Source: Xylona heveae TC161 (lineage: Eukaryota > Ascomycota > Xylonomycetes > Xylonales > Xylonaceae). From it: a stretch of 64,000 nucleotides of DNA. The position numbers and the translations under genes are program-made. Shown here one piece after another: positions 23,462-34,869 of the stretch. Where the stretch lies: NCBI RefSeq assembly GCF_001619985.1, contig NW_017264193.1, positions 1,741,726-1,805,725 on the forward strand, in the 5' to 3' direction. The notes below the pieces were generated by a model. The model worked only from the letters and a program-made list of their open reading frames with translations, did no database searches and was not told the origin of the DNA. Numbering within the stretch: position 1 is the first letter of the stretch; every line of letters begins with the position of its first letter.

Positions 23462-23991
23462 GGTCAAAAGAAGTAGAACAGAAAATGAGAATAGAGGTAT
23501 GAGAATGAAGGTTAGAGGTCAGAGCTTAGTATGTTATTGTTATCGAATGTCTTGAGCCGTGTAGTGGATCGATGATTGACAGTCGCAGCTTGACAAATGA
23601 GAAAGATGAAGATGAAAGTGAAGATGAGAGAGGACGCGTCATGTTTCCAGGACAATCGTTTCCGTGACAAATACCTCTTGAGTCACCTGTTCCCCGGGCC
23701 TGAGATTCACTGTTTGTTTGCCAAATGAGGCTCGCGCCCTTCACCGACGGTTATCCTACGTCATAAGCAGAAACATGAATGACTGACAAGGCCAGCAAAT
23801 CCCACAGATTTGTCTTCGGAGAAGATTACATTTCTACAAAAGCAATGCAAAGTGCAAAATATGAAATGGCAAATGACCACCAAAAATGCCAGGGATAGCG
23901 AGGACGCTCCAAATGCCAATTCCTTTGTCCAATCCAAAACAACCCAACGCCAGCGAACATGAATCAGTAAAGACTTGAAATATGAAGCCAG
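23462..23991. other. 530-bp intergenic, same-strand pair
   Basis: It holds the promoter of the Lys-rich gene and the 3' region of VPS9, both minus strand. No ORF, RNA or repeat is seen. Confidence 0.5.
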
Positions 23992-26760
23992 CTATGAGCT
24001 TAGTGCTAAGCAAGCATCGACAGCAAGTCCAACCCTATACGCGCATTATTAGACCCAGAGAGCTCAGGCAAAAAGAATGGGGCGGTTCCGGACAATCTAC
24101 TAACCTTCCTTCCTTTAGTCTTACGACATCGTCAATCACTTCCTTATCCAGATCAGGAAACATGCCTGCTAAGGTCCTGCTGAAAGTCAGTGCCCATTTC
24201 ACTCATCTTTTTGACAATGAAGTATGATATGCTCAGGGTACTACTTACTCGACCACATCGTTATGCTCAGCTCTCTGTATCCGTTGGGCCTCTGCAGCCT
24301 CAGCGCTTGCTTGTCGGGCGGCTGCATCTTCGGCGCGAAGCCTACTTCGCTCTCGAGTTTGGCGAACCTCTTCGCGTGTAGGTCGCCTTGCCTCACCGCT
24401 GGCAGTTTGAAGCTCCGGAGATGACTCAGGGGCGCGTTTGAGCTGGCTTGCTATGCCAGGGTAGCCCCGTTGATTGCCGGCATTTGGCGGCTGTGAAACT
24501 ACATTATCTTCGGAGAAGATCCGACCAATCGTGGACAGGGGCTTTTGAATGGTCCTCAAAAGACCGGTCACGGCGTCATTGTCTTCAGTTCCATCCCCAT
24601 CAATTGGAACTGCAATAGCATCTGATGAAGCAGCCGCCCGACGAGGATCGGAGCGTTCAATGCTCGAAGAACTCCGGGGTGTGACCTCAGGCTGGCTGAG
24701 GGCGGATTTTTCAGGTACCCGGCCTTGCGAGGGCACTATTTGTGCCTCATCTTTGCGGTTCTTTTCCGCAATGGCAGATACTGCGACTTCGACATGCTTC
24801 TCAAATTCATCGTCCGAGACCGTCAAATTGGTGCGGTCAAGGTTTTCTATAAATTGGATAGCCCCCATCTGGATGTGTCAGATTAAGCTCACAAATGATT
24901 CGATCGTGCAGACCTACCAGGGAGGAAATATAATATCCTGCTTCTCCACTGAGTTTGTCTTGGTCTCTGAATCGCAAAATGTATTGAACATTAGAAACTA
25001 AATGCTCTGGATTCGCTTGCAAGACGACATAAATCAGTAGCGGTACGAAAGAATCAGCTGATTGATCCGACTTGGCATGACGCAGTAAGCCTGTGATTTC
25101 ACATTAGTAGATTTCCAGCAAAAAGGGAACTGCCCAACTTACCAAAGATAACTTTGCAGCAATTGAGAATGCATATAACCTTATCTCGGGGGGCACGATA
25201 ATTTTTGATCTTAAGCAGCTCTGATCCTCCCAATTAGCATAGGGCTTTGATCTGCTCCAAGAAACACATACCTTGCTGTGCAAGGGTCAAAAACTTTCTA
25301 CCGCCGGGTCCCACTGGTTTGATGTCAAGATGTTGTTCCCTCACCCAGCCATAAATCTGAACTTTCTGCGCGAGAACCTCATCTCTTTCGACATCCTCCT
25401 GGTGCTGCCCTCGTCTGCCTGGTCCCAGAACAACGTCACCTCGACGCTTAGCCTTTGCGCCAGGAATCGGCTGTGGGGGCGGAATTGCTGGGGAGAAAGT
25501 TTGTGAATATAACCGATTCATGACAAGCTTCTCCATTCCCTCTTTTGCATTGTCGAACTCAGCATCCGAGACGCCTCTCCATACTTCGCAATGAGCCATC
25601 TTGTTGGTTATGAAAGCCAAAAAGTCGCTGATGATCTTTATTTGTTCGTGTACCATCCATTGCTTCTTACCAAATTCCAACAGAAACGACCGGAGATATT
25701 TTGCAATTGGATCGGCTGTTCGATGACGGAGCTGTTCGAGGAACCGCTGAAAGTCAAACGGCAAAGCAGGCTCCGGGTCTGGCGCAGGCGGAGGCGCTTG
25801 ATGGTGAGACTTATGTGAGGTTGGCGAGCCCGGCAGTGGCTGGCCCTCAGCTGATGCTACACTTTTATATGCGGCATAGTCGGAAGGCTTAGGTGGCACT
25901 GCGGGTGCCACATCCGAATCCTTCTCCGACAGTCGCCCCTCATTTGGTATGGCGTTATTATCCACTCCACCAGGCGGAGGTTCGAGACTCGATCGCCGCG
26001 GCGGAAAAGGGGGCGGAGAGCCTGCCATATGATTCGCAAATTTGACCCTTGGATCCAATTTTGCATCTGTGTTCGAGTTTTCGAGGTTGCCTTTGAATTG
26101 TTCTATGATGCTCTGGATCTCTGTGTCGGATTCGCCTGACCCTGCCTGCTTCTCGTCTTCTGAAGATGAGTCGCTTCGGTGCTCCACATTGTTTCTCTCA
26201 TCATTATCGATCTCCTTTCCTTTTCCATGTGACAGTGATTTCGAAGAGTATGAATCCGCGCGGGACGGAGGTTTCGAAGGCAATGGAGTCTTCGGGGTGG
26301 GGTCGAGATATACCTCATCTTTTGGAGGGGGTGGAGGCGGCGAAGGAGACGTAACGATCGGTCGTGGCATGTTCGTGTCTGGGATGGCCTCCGATGAAGC
26401 CTCAGCGTCTCCTTCAGAGATGGTAAGCTTCGCCGTCGGCACGGCCAAGTCCACGTTCCCAGCACCCGCTGTTTCCTCGCTTGTTCCATTGTCTTCTGTA
26501 TGCAAAGGAGTGGCATTTATTTTGACATCATCTGCTCGAGTAGAAGACCCAACTTGATTGTCCGTCTGGGAAAAGGTTAGGGACTTTGTTGCGGAGTTCG
26601 CGCCATCCTCCGCAGACGAAGGGTTGGCTGCCGCCCCATCTTCGGTGCCGATTAGCTCCTTTGCCTGGTCATCAACCTCTGAGCCAGCCTGCGGTTGACG
26701 TCTGTCATTATCCGCCGGCAGTTGGGAGCTTATCGCGGGTTCTGGAGTGGACGAAGACAT
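23992..26760 (-). CDS. vps9: Vps9 guanine-nucleotide exchange factor for Rab5/Vps21
   Basis: Six exons (26760-25272, 25220-25143, 25090-24918, 24868-24249, 24176-24105, 24034-23992) encode 824 aa. Vps9 activates the Rab5-type GTPase Vps21 on endosomes and so drives vacuolar protein sorting. The N-terminal 330 residues are acidic and disordered with Pro-rich patches. Helices PFDFQRFLEQLRHRTADP and FGKKQWMVHEQIKIISDFL precede the VPS9 domain (about 380-590), which includes DNAKEGMEKLVMNRLYSQTF, YRAPRDKVICILNCCKVIFG and SADSFVPLLIYVVLQANPEH with LSNVQYILRF-type helices after it. The C-terminus, rebuilt from two tiny exons, is a CUE ubiquitin-binding domain (VVETLAGMFPDLDKEVIDDV, ending VGLAVDACLALSS). 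The CUE position matches yeast Vps9. It shares a 538-bp divergent promoter with the next gene. Confidence 0.95.
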
Positions 26761-27298
26761 AGGCCGCCAGCTTGAGGCGGGACCAAGGAATGTTTAGCCA
26801 AGGCGGTGAGATGCGGGGGGTTTTTTCAAAGGAAGCAGCCGGTTCGTCTCCTAAAAGAAGCATAAGCCGCGGTTTTTAGTAGGCAATACGATCACGTAAG
26901 TATCTTGAAACCTTTTTGAACAAGAAAATGCCAGGACTAGGAGAGTGCGAAGGCAGGTTGCGAGATATTAAATGTGTTGAAGCCAAGCCCCCAGTCCAAC
27001 ACGCACGCACAGCTAAGGCATAATAAGCATGGGGAGCTTTGGTGGTCGGCAGTTCGGTAGCCGAGCTCCGCCACCGCCCGGGAGCGAGGGAGTCTTTTCT
27101 GAGGAAATCCTCACTTTTCCACAACGTCAATTGATATCACAGTCTGTACATTACTACGTTATTTTCATATTGTCTCAAGGAGAGACATTGTCTGTTTAGA
27201 AAGAGACACTTTTTTCTTCTTTGAAATATTGGGGAAAGAAGACTTCATTCGATGATTGGCCGCTGGTCAGCCAATTATATTGACCTTTAGGTACTGCC
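26761..27298. other. divergent promoter, vps9 / asparagine-synthetase-like
   Basis: Both flanking genes start here and run outward. The stretch is unique sequence with no recognisable element beyond short T and G runs near 26815-26826. Confidence 0.5.
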
Positions 27299-29237
27299 AT
27301 GTGCGGTATCCATTTTTCCATTGGCAGACATGCGTATTGTCCTCCCGACGACAACGTGGCACAACTGCTGGTAAATCGAGGCCCGGATAGTATCAAGACG
27401 CATAATATCAAAGTCAATGTTGACAGGTGCACCGATTCTTCAACAGAATGCTACTTGTCCTTCACGTCCACGGTGCTGGCTTTGCGTGGAGATCATGTGA
27501 CTGTCCAGCCACTTGTTGACACAAAAACCGGATCCGTCCTCTGCTGGAATGGCGAGGCTTGGAAGATTGAGGAGACTATCAGCGGAAATGATGCAGAAGC
27601 CGTCTTTCAGCTGCTTTTGCATGCTTCTTCACAAGATTTTCAATTCCAAAAGAGTGCCAACGGCGGAGCCAATAGCCCGTCGTTGGCCAGTCCGGGCATA
27701 GTAAACGCCATCAACAGCATTTCTGGTCCATTTGCATTTGTCTTCTTTGATGCTACAAATCAAAGAATTTTCTTTTCTCGCGATTGCCTTGGCAGGCGTT
27801 CGTTGCTGAGCAAGGCTGACCAAAATCATAGCTTTACCGTTTCAAGCATTTGCAATGGCTCCCTGGACAAAACATGGCTCGAAGTTGAGGCTGACGGCGT
27901 GTACGTCGTCAGTCTCAAAGACTTTTTAAAATCAATAGCAGAAGACCAAACTAATCCTGAGAACCCATTCGGTATCTCCAAGGTTCCTTGGGTTTATCAA
28001 GACGGCACCGCCGACGCTTCACATTTGGTGAGAAACAGATTTATTCCCGAGTCCATCAACCCGGGCTAACATATTGCAAGAAACTTCCATATCCTAAATT
28101 AAACAAGGAACTTCCTTCACAAAACCTGCCTGTCCTCAATCTTTCCTCTCCTTCAGTCCAGTCCATCGAGAAGCATCTTCTCAATTCTCTGCGTTTGCGG
28201 GTCCAAAATGTCCCTACTCCACCCGTGGTTGAGTCTCCAGAGCACTCATCCTCCTCTGCCAAAGTTGCAATCCTCTTTTCTGGAGGTCTAGATTGCACAA
28301 TGCTTGCTCGTCTAAGTCACGAGGTTCTGCCCTTTTCCGAAGACATCGATCTCCTGAACGTGGCCTTTGAAAACCCTCGCGTAGTAGCCGCTGCGCGAAA
28401 GGAGAAACGTCTTCACAACGAAACGGACGGAACCTCGACAAGCTGTTCCGCCTACGACCTCTGCCCGGACAGACTAACCGCACGAGCCTCCCACAAGGAG
28501 CTTGAAAAGGTCTGTCCACAGCGAAAATGGCACCTGGTCGAAATAAACGTGCCTTACCAAGAAATGCTTGAACATCGTCCACTAGTTATCTCCCTTATAC
28601 ATCCACATAACACAGAAATGGACCTTTCAATCGCCAACGCCTTCTATTTCGCTGCTCGCGGCATCGGAACCGTGCAGGCCAAATCATACATTACTCCCGC
28701 GCGGATCCTTCTCTCTGGCCTCGGCGCGGACGAGCTATTCGGCGGATACGGACGCCACCGCGTGGCTTTCAACCGCGACGGCTTTCCGGGCTTACTCGAT
28801 GAGCTTGAACTCGACGTGAACCGGCTGGGCAAGCGCAATCTCGGCCGCGACGACCGCGTCATTGCCCACTGGGGAAAAGAAGCGCGGTTTCCGTTTCTGG
28901 ATGAACAATTCCTTAACTGGTCTCTGGGATGTCCCGTCTGGGAAAAATGCGGGTTCGGGCAGCCCGAAAATGCGCCTGATGCAGACGACGCCAGACCCGA
29001 GCTTATCCTTGATGCCGAGAAGAAGGTTCTTCGTCTCTTGGCCTGGAAATCGGGAATGCACGGCGTAGCCAAAGAGAAGAAGCGCGCTGTAAGTTGGACT
29101 CTATCCTATTTCAGTAATCCCTCGTGCGTTCATTTGGGAGAGAAGCTGACAGAACATGACACGACTAGATACAATTTGGCGCACGCACAGCCAAGATGGA
29201 AGTCGGCAGAACAAAAGGAACTCAACTCTTGTCTTGA
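27299..29237 (+). CDS. asparagine synthetase domain protein (ASNSD1 / YML096W type)
   Basis: Exons 27299-28027, 28081-29088 and 29169-29237 encode 601 aa. The N-terminus MCGIHF leaves Cys2 as the nucleophile of a class II glutamine amidotransferase domain, followed by LVNRGPDS and the ISGPFAFVFFD...FSRDCLGRRSLL core. The second half is an Asn-synthase ATP-pyrophosphatase domain with the PP-loop ILFSGGLDCTML (residues about 307-318) and LLSGLGADELFGGYGRHR. This arrangement matches yeast YML096W and animal ASNSD1, whose reaction is not settled, rather than true ASN1/ASN2. The short last exon ends IQFGARTAKMEVGRTKGTQL, the conserved C-terminus. The first intron uses a less usual CAAG acceptor that restores ASHLKLPYPKLN. 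Confidence 0.9.
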
Positions 29238-29988
29238 TCTCGATACATAATGCATCGGAAAATTTGCTTACTATTTATACCCCCAAACGCAACACCCTCC
29301 CTATCCCTCGCACCAATACGCCCTCCGGCGATGATGACGGCTCGATATCGAGTCATACAGATACTGCTGAAATGCTGTCTCGCTGATCCAGTCGAACCTT
29401 TTGTGTCTTGCAATCCTTCGGGCTCGATTAGTGGTTTTCCTGTGCCCTCGTAAGAGGGGCAGAGCTTAGCCCTTATCTAGTCCCGAGCTTGCAAGACACG
29501 AGGCGCACCGCGGACAGCATATAATGAAGTGGTTAAAGGCAAGTCTGAGCCGGACGGTGCATGTATATGCTCCAATATATTTTAGTAGTAACTACCTAGT
29601 AAACTGCCCTTAGATGGCAGATATCGGAAGTCATGTTACTCTCCGGCCAGGAAACTGGTCTTGGTCCGTAATATATATCATATTGGAAATTAGCACCAAC
29701 TGCAATACTCCTTGACCATTCATTCGTGTCCTGCATCAAGCTACATGTCTTTATCCGATGTATCACATCACATGAGGGACCTTATAATGCAAAATTATAT
29801 TCAAATTACCCGATTGATTTATATATTTTACCCACGTCTACTCCCATCAATTATCTCATTACCTATCCATTTTCCCATTGCTCCCCTTTATGCCGCATCC
29901 CCATAAAACAAACCCGAATTTAACTCTCTTGTTACGTTGACAAAAACTCCCTTTTCAGAGCGCAGCGCAGTATCACGCGCATTACGCC
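29238..29988. other. convergent 3' intergenic region
   Basis: AT-rich sequence between the 3' ends of the asparagine-synthetase-like gene and the small Q-rich gene. Nothing recognisable. Confidence 0.5.
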
Positions 29989-30345
29989 CTACGCACCTCC
30001 CTCGCGCTTGGCATACTCCTCTTCCATTCTCTCTCTATACAACCTATCCGCCGTCGCGGGATCAATCTGGCTCTGGCCTCCCTGCGGCAAGTAACCCCTT
30101 GCACCTTGCGCGCCAGTTATTCCCTGCTGCTGCTGTTGCTGCTGCTGAGGGAGACTCGCAGTCTGAGCGGCCGGGTTCACAGCCCGATGCTGACTCGCTG
30201 CTTGCGACGAGAGGCCTATTCTGCCCGATGCTCCCAGGGAGGCAGAGGCCCCGAAACTGGCGCCCGCAGAGGCATATTGCTCGTTGGTTGTGGTGGTTGT
30301 GGTGGTGGTTTCGTACGGGTCAGAGGAGGTCGTTGGTCGGCCCAT
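29989..30345 (-). CDS. small Thr/Gln-rich conserved protein
   Basis: A single exon of 118 aa starts at the ATG at 30345 (MGRPTTSSDPYETTT). It has a run of eight Thr, an Ala/Ser/Gly-rich stretch, a run of eight Gln coded by CTG/TTG-type triplets on the plus strand (near 30124-30150), and a charged end DPATADRLYRERMEEEYAKR followed by EGGA. The terminal helix looks like the conserved part; the rest is low complexity. I do not know its function. Same strand as, and downstream of, the UPC2-like gene. Confidence 0.6.
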   Translation of the reverse strand: MGRPTTSSDPYETTTTTTTTNEQYASAGASFGASASLGASGRIGLSSQAASQHRAVNPAAQTASLPQQQQQQQQGITGAQGARGYLPQGGQSQIDPATADRLYRERMEEEYAKREGGA

Positions 30346-31182
30346 GGCTGCTTTTTTGACTTTGACTGTGATTCTCAATCACGAGAAGAGTGCTAATGAG
30401 CTGGGACGTTGAGGCTGAGGCTGAAGCTGGAGCTGGTAAAGGAAAGAAGCTGCTGTATAACATAACAGTTAGTGCTCTGAGAGTTGTGACAGGTATGTGT
30501 ATACAAAATAACGAGTTTGAGAATATAAAACAGGAGAATACTGATACAGTTGTACAGTACAGTGAGAGACACAGTTGCGCTGCTCACTATATTGTTGGAT
30601 TGCGACAAAATGAACTGTGAAGCAAAGAGATACAGGAAATAGCAATGACAATAAAACGCGATGTGAGAAAAGCGGCATTGTTAAGTAACAGAAATGAAAA
30701 TTACGCACCTTGTCCTAATCCTTAATTTGAGAAAAGATAAAGCTCAATTGTATATTTTCAGAAGGAGGAGTGTAATATATATTGCGGGAAGCGGGATTGC
30801 GGGGAGGTATAAAGGGTTCGTGTGGCTTGAAACGCGGAGGGTTTGCTTGTGAAGCAAGGCAGAGGCTGTGGCGCAGTTGAGTGACGTCAGTCGGGGCTTT
30901 GCCTTCTCAGCTACTTAGCGTTCCCGGAGCCACGCGAGGTCCCGGGAGCCTTCGGAAGATCAGGACTCGTAGAGTTGGCTCAAGCTACTCTACTTACTGC
31001 GTAACCACAGGGGGAATAAAAATGTGGAGCAATTAATGTTTTGGTTTCTGAATATTTTGGGATTTGTGATTCTAATGGGGAATCTTGGCTCTAATTATGC
31101 CATATATATATTGGATGCAACTAAAAGCAAATGGATATCAAGTAAAATGCAAACGTCCAGAAAGAACAATTCCGATGGAGGT
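30346..31182. other. intergenic, promoter of the small Q-rich gene
   Basis: It holds the upstream region of the Q-rich gene and the 3' side of the UPC2-like gene, both minus strand. Short AT-rich frames are present but none looks coding. Confidence 0.5.
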
Positions 31183-32489
31183 TCAAAGCTCCTTTGCAAA
31201 AATCATGCGCCGTGGCCAATCGATCAAGAATTGCCATTCTGGACTAAGGACAGACGAGATCGAAATAAACACATCCTGACCCCACCGCTGAGCCCACCAT
31301 AGATGGTCAACGTTGTGAAGAATGACGCAGTAATGAGCCAGAATGGCCAATGCAAATGGCACTCGGGCTTTGAGAAGGACAATAAGCTCCTCAGGCAAGC
31401 AGTGTGGCCATCCAAAAATGTTATAATGATGGTCAGGAAACGAGTAGTGGTTGAGAAAGCTCTCGCGCAATTCGTCAATAGCGCGGCGATACACCCTCTT
31501 TGTACTCTCAGCTACAGCGAGAGCATCACCGTACAACTGCAAAGTTTCGAGCGCTTGGGAAGCATGTCGAGGGAGATCTCTTCTCGCACCGCCCGTTGGG
31601 TCACTCAGTAGTTCGCCTAGACTGCTCGAGCGAACCCGCTGCCTCCCAAGCATGAGAACGGCAATGCACCCGCGAAAAAGCAGAAGGAGATCGCAGAAAT
31701 GGTCGAGATGCCGAGTTTGTGGAAAGCTAAAGGCAAAAGCATTGACAAAACACGTTCCCATGAATATAATTGCATGATTGGCCGGTGTAATATTTTGGAT
31801 TGCAGCCCGCGTCAGACGTAGTGCAAGGTCTGCCTGCTGAACTGCCGTAGCCAGGTAGGTATGCTTGTTGCTTGACCGAAGATGCGCGAGGTGTATGGCT
31901 GAAATGCTCAGCATGCTGTGCATGAGAAAATCATGCTTGAGCGCTTCTCGTGGAACCACTTCTCCCATGACTTTTCCAGAAATATCTCGCCCCGGGAGGC
32001 ACTTCCAGGTAAACGCCATATAGTGATGCATCAATTCGAGCTCTCGGAGCGGTCGATCTGGGAAAGGACTAAGAGCGGGAGCGGGCGTAGTGAGGAAAAC
32101 AATGGGAGTGTTTGAGGGTGATGGAGTTGTTGGTGAGGTCTCTCGAGAGACGCCCTCGCTAGGTGATCCTTTCGAAGAGCCATTGTCTTGCTGCGTACGC
32201 ACGGGAGATGATCGCCTTGGCGTATCAGCAAATGCATTCATCAGACTGCACTCGATTCCACGTTTGGAACAGCTTCGACAGCAGGGGAGCTGCTCATCAC
32301 ACTATTTCATATGGACAATCAGCTTTTCTATGGTTCCATATAGATAAGAACATGTTATTGCCATTATCAAGATAGCTCCCATAGAAATGGGCATTTCAGA
32401 TAATCGAAATCGGCACACACCTTCACCCTTCTGCGCTTGCACTGGCTACAACCATGACGAGATTTGCTGTGGAATCGTCGAGAGCCCAT
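31183..32489 (-). CDS. Zn(II)2Cys6 transcription factor, UPC2-like (sterol uptake control type)
   Basis: Exons 32489-32421 and 32301-31183 encode 395 aa; the 119-bp intron cuts the zinc cluster after CSQCKRRRVK. The spliced cluster has Cys 14, 17, 24, 31, 34 and 41 (KSRHGCSQCKRRRVKCDEQL then PCCRSCSKRGIEC). The rest fits the UPC2/ECM22-like group: LRELELMHHYMAFTWKCLP near 65-100, HDFLMHSMLSISAIHLAHL, and a C-terminal helical region ending WPRRMIFAKEL. Yeast Upc2 senses sterol and activates ergosterol genes, but many filamentous-fungal members of this group regulate other pathways, so sterol control is not established. It is divergent from an RTA1-family gene, with a perfect CGG/CCG palindrome between them. 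Confidence 0.87.
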
Positions 32490-33322
32490 GCTCTGACAGG
32501 CGACAGAAGATACATAGAGAATGTGGAGTGGGTCACAACGAAATAAAACCCTCAAGAAGGAGAATAACAATGAGGCTAACTTTAGATTGTTGTTGGTCGA
32601 AATGCACGCGACGGGGCTAATAATAAAGGAAGACGATGTGATTGTTGCCTGAAGAGCAGAAGAAGACCAAAATGCATTTCTGACCGGAGCTCCGGAATTA
32701 CGAAAGATCCGACGACATGACAGCGATCAGGAAGGGGCACAACGGCCACAAATGGAAAAGTTTACGATTTACGAATCCAAGGAGCCAAGGCGGAGATATC
32801 GTATGGCAATGCGTTTGAGCAAGAGACGAGGCGAAGCATTTTTTAGGGCAGATAGTGGAGAGCAGTCCCAAGGGGGTATAGTGTACGAGACTTGGCTCTG
32901 TCCGGGCCCCCTTGTCCCATCGTCCCTTTTGGAGCGATTTGTTGATCCCGTAGCGGTCCAGACGCCAGGCCGTTGTTAGCACAATTATTGGGGAAGCCGT
33001 GGTTGATGATATCGCCGCCACCTCAGCGTGCTGACGTGCCCTACTGGGCTTTTATAATAAGGTTGTTTCGCACTTGATTAATTCGTTGGTTTGGGTCTTT
33101 CTTATTTTATATCGTGGTTCCACTTATCATTGGGTGTCAGGGGGCGGAGAAAATATTTGTATAAAGCACAGGCACACGGATATCTCTCATTACCTACTTA
33201 TAAACTCTTTCCTGCTTCTTTGAAGATTAACTCTCTTTTGCATCTCCTTCAGAACGCCCTGGGATTTTTGTTTCGGCTTTATTCGATCTATCAAGCCATT
33301 TGATTTCTAGCATAAGTTCACC
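32490..33322. other. divergent promoter, UPC2-like factor / RTA1-like
   Basis: An 833-bp shared upstream region. Besides the palindrome listed separately it has TCGTATG at about 32799, one base away from the yeast sterol response core TCGTATA; a single near-match of this length is weak evidence. No gene is seen. Confidence 0.6.
32684..32695. promoter_or_regulatory. perfect palindrome CCGGAGCTCCGG, candidate Zn2Cys6 site
   Basis: The 12 bases equal their own reverse complement and contain CGG-N4-CCG, the inverted-triplet format bound by Zn2Cys6 homodimers. It lies 195 bp upstream of the UPC2-like start and 628 bp upstream of the RTA1-like start. Binding is inferred, not shown. Confidence 0.45.
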
Positions 33323-34412
33323 ATGGCTGGCGGGGACGAATCTTTTGAGCTCTACCGCTATCACCCCTCCATGGCTGGAGCCATCATCTTCATAATACTC
33401 TTCATTATCACAACCGCTTTGCATTGCTTTCAACTCATTCGCACCCGAACATGGTTCATGATTCCTATGGCCGTCGGAGGATTCCGTATGCAACCTAATA
33501 CCCCAGTGTTTCATTATTTGTTGAATGAGCGTTACTGACTGAAAATATAGTCGAATGGATTGGCTACGTTGGCCGAGCTTTATCAAGCCACCAGGCTCCA
33601 AATTATACGTTAGGGCCGTATATTCAGCAGGCGGTTCTCTTGCTTGTGGCCCCTGCTCTATTAGCCGCATCCATTTATATGGAATTGGGACGGATCATCC
33701 TGCTCGTGGACGGAGAATCGCGGTCAATCATCAAGAAGCGGTTTTTGACCAAGATCTTTGTCACTGGTGATGTCTTATCCTTTCTCACTCAGTCTTCTGG
33801 TAAGTTTGTATTCCTGCCTCGCATTGTTTCACCTTCGCCCTTTGTCCCTTGAAAAAGTCCAAACTTCCTTGCACGTAAAGTCAAAAAGCTTTTCGCCACT
33901 GACCTTCAATAGGCGGAGGCATCATGGCCGGTCAAAGTCTGAGTAGCTACAAGTTGGGCCAAAAGGTTGTCATTATAGGCCTAGTGATCCAGATTGTCTT
34001 CTTTGGATTCTTCATCATCACTTCTGTTGTCTTTCACCAAAGAATCAAGAAGAACCCTACAGCGGCCTCCTCTTCACCTAGTATTCCTTGGCTCAAACAT
34101 CTCTACGCCTTATACGTCGGCAGCGCATTCATTCTTATTCGGTCCATCTTCCGAGTAATTGAATACTCTGGAGGTAACGATGGCCCACTGCTCCGAAGTG
34201 AGGTGTATTTGTACATCTTCGACGCCGTGCTCATGTTTGCCACCATGGTCGTCTTCAACATCATTCATCCGGCCGAAGTTAAGAGGCTATTAGTTCAGCG
34301 TCAGGCAGGATTAGGGGCAACTGCATTGGAGGCCGACGATAGCACCGAGGTGGAGCGCATCGAGCAACATAATCTGGAGCCATTAAAGGCGAATAACGGA
34401 GGCTGGAGTTAG
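33323..34412 (+). CDS. RTA1-family seven-helix membrane protein
   Basis: Exons 33323-33485, 33551-33799 and 33913-34412 encode 303 aa. Seven hydrophobic segments are visible, with the family signatures YRYHPSMAGAIIF at TM1, GGFLEWIGYVGRA across the first join, YTLGPYIQQAVLLLVAPALL, MELGRIILLVDGE, VTGDVLSFLTQSSGGGIMA across the second join, IRSIFRVIEYSGGNDG and EVYLYIFDAVLMF. RTA1 proteins are fungal plasma-membrane or ER proteins linked to resistance to sterol-like and lipid compounds (yeast RTA1, RSB1, PUG1). The ATG has a strong context (TTCACCATGG). Specific substrate unknown. The divergent UPC2-like gene is a candidate regulator. Confidence 0.93.
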
Positions 34413-34869
34413 GAACCTTCCTTGGAATTTGTTAATAGATATTTTCATTTGCATGATTCTTTGTAACATCTGCATCCTATTCTGGCATTTCAGCTTTTAT
34501 CGCGGCTGCTGCGGGTGGTTTCTTGCTCTCTGCTGATGGCGACCTCCCAACTGTATTTAGCGACTCATTTACGATCTAGCGCGGTCATCTTTCGCTAGTT
34601 CACTGGGCATCCTTCACTAATTCTTGCGCCCTCTTAACTGATCCATAATAATCATTACCAATAATCTCTGGACCCTGAAATCGCAATTCTTATCTTCATG
34701 AAATCTTTCCCGCCCATACCACCCCACTTCTCAAATCTTCCACCTTTGTAGATTTTATTTCCTCTCTCTCTCTCCTTCTTTTTCCCTTTTAATCTTCCAA
34801 ACTTCTTCGCTCCCTCTCATTTGGCTAGATTTACAATTCTATTCTCTCTACTTACTGTACTCCACCGCC
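34413..34869. other. promoter of DUF4202 gene, with CT tract
   Basis: The second half is strongly pyrimidine-rich, with a CTCTCTCTCTCTC tract at about 34765-34780 followed by T/C runs up to the start codon. Such pyrimidine tracts precede start sites of many highly expressed fungal genes. No ORF is seen. Confidence 0.6.

Noticed and set aside
32799-32805. TCGTATG as a sterol response element
   Set aside because: It differs by one base from the yeast core, and one 7-mer near-match in 833 bp is expected by chance.
12566-34412. Biosynthetic or resistance gene cluster (three Zn2Cys6 factors plus MFS and RTA1 transporters nearby)
   Set aside because: No polyketide synthase, NRPS, terpene, P450 or tailoring enzyme is present, and housekeeping genes are interspersed.
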